From positions 124,001 to 188,000 of the forward strand of contig NZ_JAUDBQ010000007.1 of NCBI RefSeq assembly GCF_030372105.1: a stretch of DNA of 64,000 nucleotides, in the 5' to 3' direction. The DNA comes from Cellulomonas cellasea. Its GTDB lineage: Bacteria; Actinomycetota; Actinomycetes; Actinomycetales; Cellulomonadaceae. A model generated the notes under the pieces. That model searched no databases and was not told the origin of the DNA. It was given only the letters and a program-made list of their open reading frames with translations. The position numbers were made by a program, and so were the translations under genes. This document shows positions 63,308 to 64,000 of this stretch, one piece after another (the stretch's first letter is position 1; every line of letters starts with the position of its first letter).

Positions 63308-64000
63308 TCAGACCCCGGCGGTGACCGCCTCCTCGCGCGGCTGCGGGTTCGCCGCGGCGACCTTCTGGTAATCGGGCAGGTCCGTCCAGAGCTCGTCCTT
63401 GAGCGGGTTGAGCCGCCGGACGATGATGCGGCGCACCTGGTAGACGGCCACCGCGATGTTCGCGACGAGGGCCAGCGCGCTGACGATGAACAGCGCCTTC
63501 GGGTCGTGTGAGGAGTCGACGGCGAACTTCGAGTCGGAGACGAACGCCGGCACGGCCATCGTGAACATCATCCAGAACGCGAGCGTCTGGGCGCGGTGCT
63601 GCAGCCAGGCGCCGCGCTTGATGAAGAACGCGGGGATGGTGCACGAGACCAGCAGCGCGGCGCCGGCGTAGAACGCGTGGTCGCCGACGCAGTTGTAGAC
63701 GTAGGCGAAGTTCCACAGGTCGTACGCGATGATCCAGAACCAGACCATGTCCGGCCACACCATGTCGCGCTTCTTGTCCTGGCTGATGACGATGCCGGCC
63801 CACCCGCAGATGGTCAGCAGGTTGAGCAGCCCGGCGATGCCGTTCATGACGTTCCAGGGGCCGCCGACCATCATGACGCCGTCGACCATGCCGTTCATCG
63901 ACGTGACCTGGAAGTCGCGGATGACCGCCTCGAGGATGTTGAGCGCCAGGATCGCGGCGGGGAACATCAGCGCGTACTTGTTGCGGGCGATGCGCGGGTA
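63308..64000 (-). CDS. Multi-helix membrane protein, probably DUF5692 (5' end cut off by window)
   Basis: At least 230 residues; the frame continues past the right edge (codons before the ATG at 63967 read YPRIARNKYAL), so that ATG is probably internal. Six hydrophobic helices are visible. Distinctive blocks are GGPWNVMNGIAGLLNLLTIC, WPDMVWFWIIAYDLWNFAYV and FFIKRGAWLQHRAQTLAFWM, which I associate with DUF5692. No function is known. Convergent with the TetR gene. Confidence 0.65.
   Translation of the reverse strand, partial: YPRIARNKYALMFPAAILALNILEAVIRDFQVTSMNGMVDGVMMVGGPWNVMNGIAGLLNLLTICGWAGIVISQDKKRDMVWPDMVWFWIIAYDLWNFAYVYNCVGDHAFYAGAALLVSCTIPAFFIKRGAWLQHRAQTLAFWMMFTMAVPAFVSDSKFAVDSSHDPKALFIVSALALVANIAVAVYQVRRIIVRRLNPLKDELWTDLPDYQKVAAANPQPREEAVTAGV

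Noticed and set aside
1-64000. CRISPR array, rRNA, tRNA, riboswitch
   Set aside because: No regularly spaced repeats of 20-40 bases and no recognisable tRNA arms, rRNA or riboswitch core seen on either strand; a covariance-model search would be needed to exclude small RNAs.

Overview
The window is a very G+C-rich chromosome segment with dense genes, frequent GTG starts and 4-nt stop/start overlaps. The protein families (actinobacterial DHA2 transporters, DUF2252, KstD-type flavoproteins, many TetR/MarR/LacI regulators) point to a high-GC actinobacterium, perhaps Micrococcales such as a Cellulomonas relative. That placement is inference. I saw no rRNA, tRNA, CRISPR array or insertion sequence.

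Layout. 1-4.7 kb: the end of a drug exporter, a MarR regulator, a NERD-domain protein, msrB and a DEAD-box RNA helicase. 5.0-11.4 kb: a cyclic-di-GMP block made of a LacI-type-sensor/PAS/GGDEF/EAL fusion, a PilZ receptor and a membrane GGDEF/EAL protein. It runs directly into a TasA-like exported protein, a SipW/ER-type signal peptidase and a second candidate substrate (11.5-13.4 kb), so second-messenger control and secreted matrix-type proteins are adjacent. 13.4-35.9 kb: mostly metabolic and envelope genes. These include an M20 amidohydrolase/MFS operon divergent from a LacI regulator with a triple 13-bp operator-like repeat, a ThrE-type exporter, a large PEPCK-like P-loop protein, DUF2252 with a DHA2 exporter, LiaF-like, DoxX-like and GlsB-like membrane proteins, a secreted M28 peptidase, two CorC-type CBS proteins, RDD, lipoprotein, LURP-like and VOC proteins.

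36.1-53.1 kb is a defence island. On the minus strand sits a 2170-residue protein combining an HEPN-like domain, a transglutaminase-like domain, DUF4011, an SF1 helicase, a Vsr-like nuclease and DUF3320, which is the architecture I associate with the Hhe defence protein. Divergent from it is an expanded type I restriction-modification operon: hsdM, hsdS, a DUF6308-like protein, a DEDDh exonuclease with TerB/BRCT-like parts, an AlbA_2/Schlafen-type ATP-binding regulator, and hsdR. hsdS has clearly lower G+C than its neighbours, consistent with exchange of the specificity gene.

53.1-56.7 kb holds two adjacent proteins related to chymotrypsin-fold peptidases. One has the His and Asp region but no GDSG motif. 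The other has an Asp and GDSGS but no visible His motif, and it carries a membrane-spanning segment. They may be complementary halves. 56.9-64 kb: a small helical protein, a lipoprotein/OmpA pair, a DHA2 exporter with a divergent TetR and palindromic operators, a KstD-like flavoprotein with a divergent TetR, and a truncated membrane protein at the right edge.

Starts were chosen by Shine-Dalgarno spacing and family start where possible. Family names are from recognition of motifs, not from a database search.
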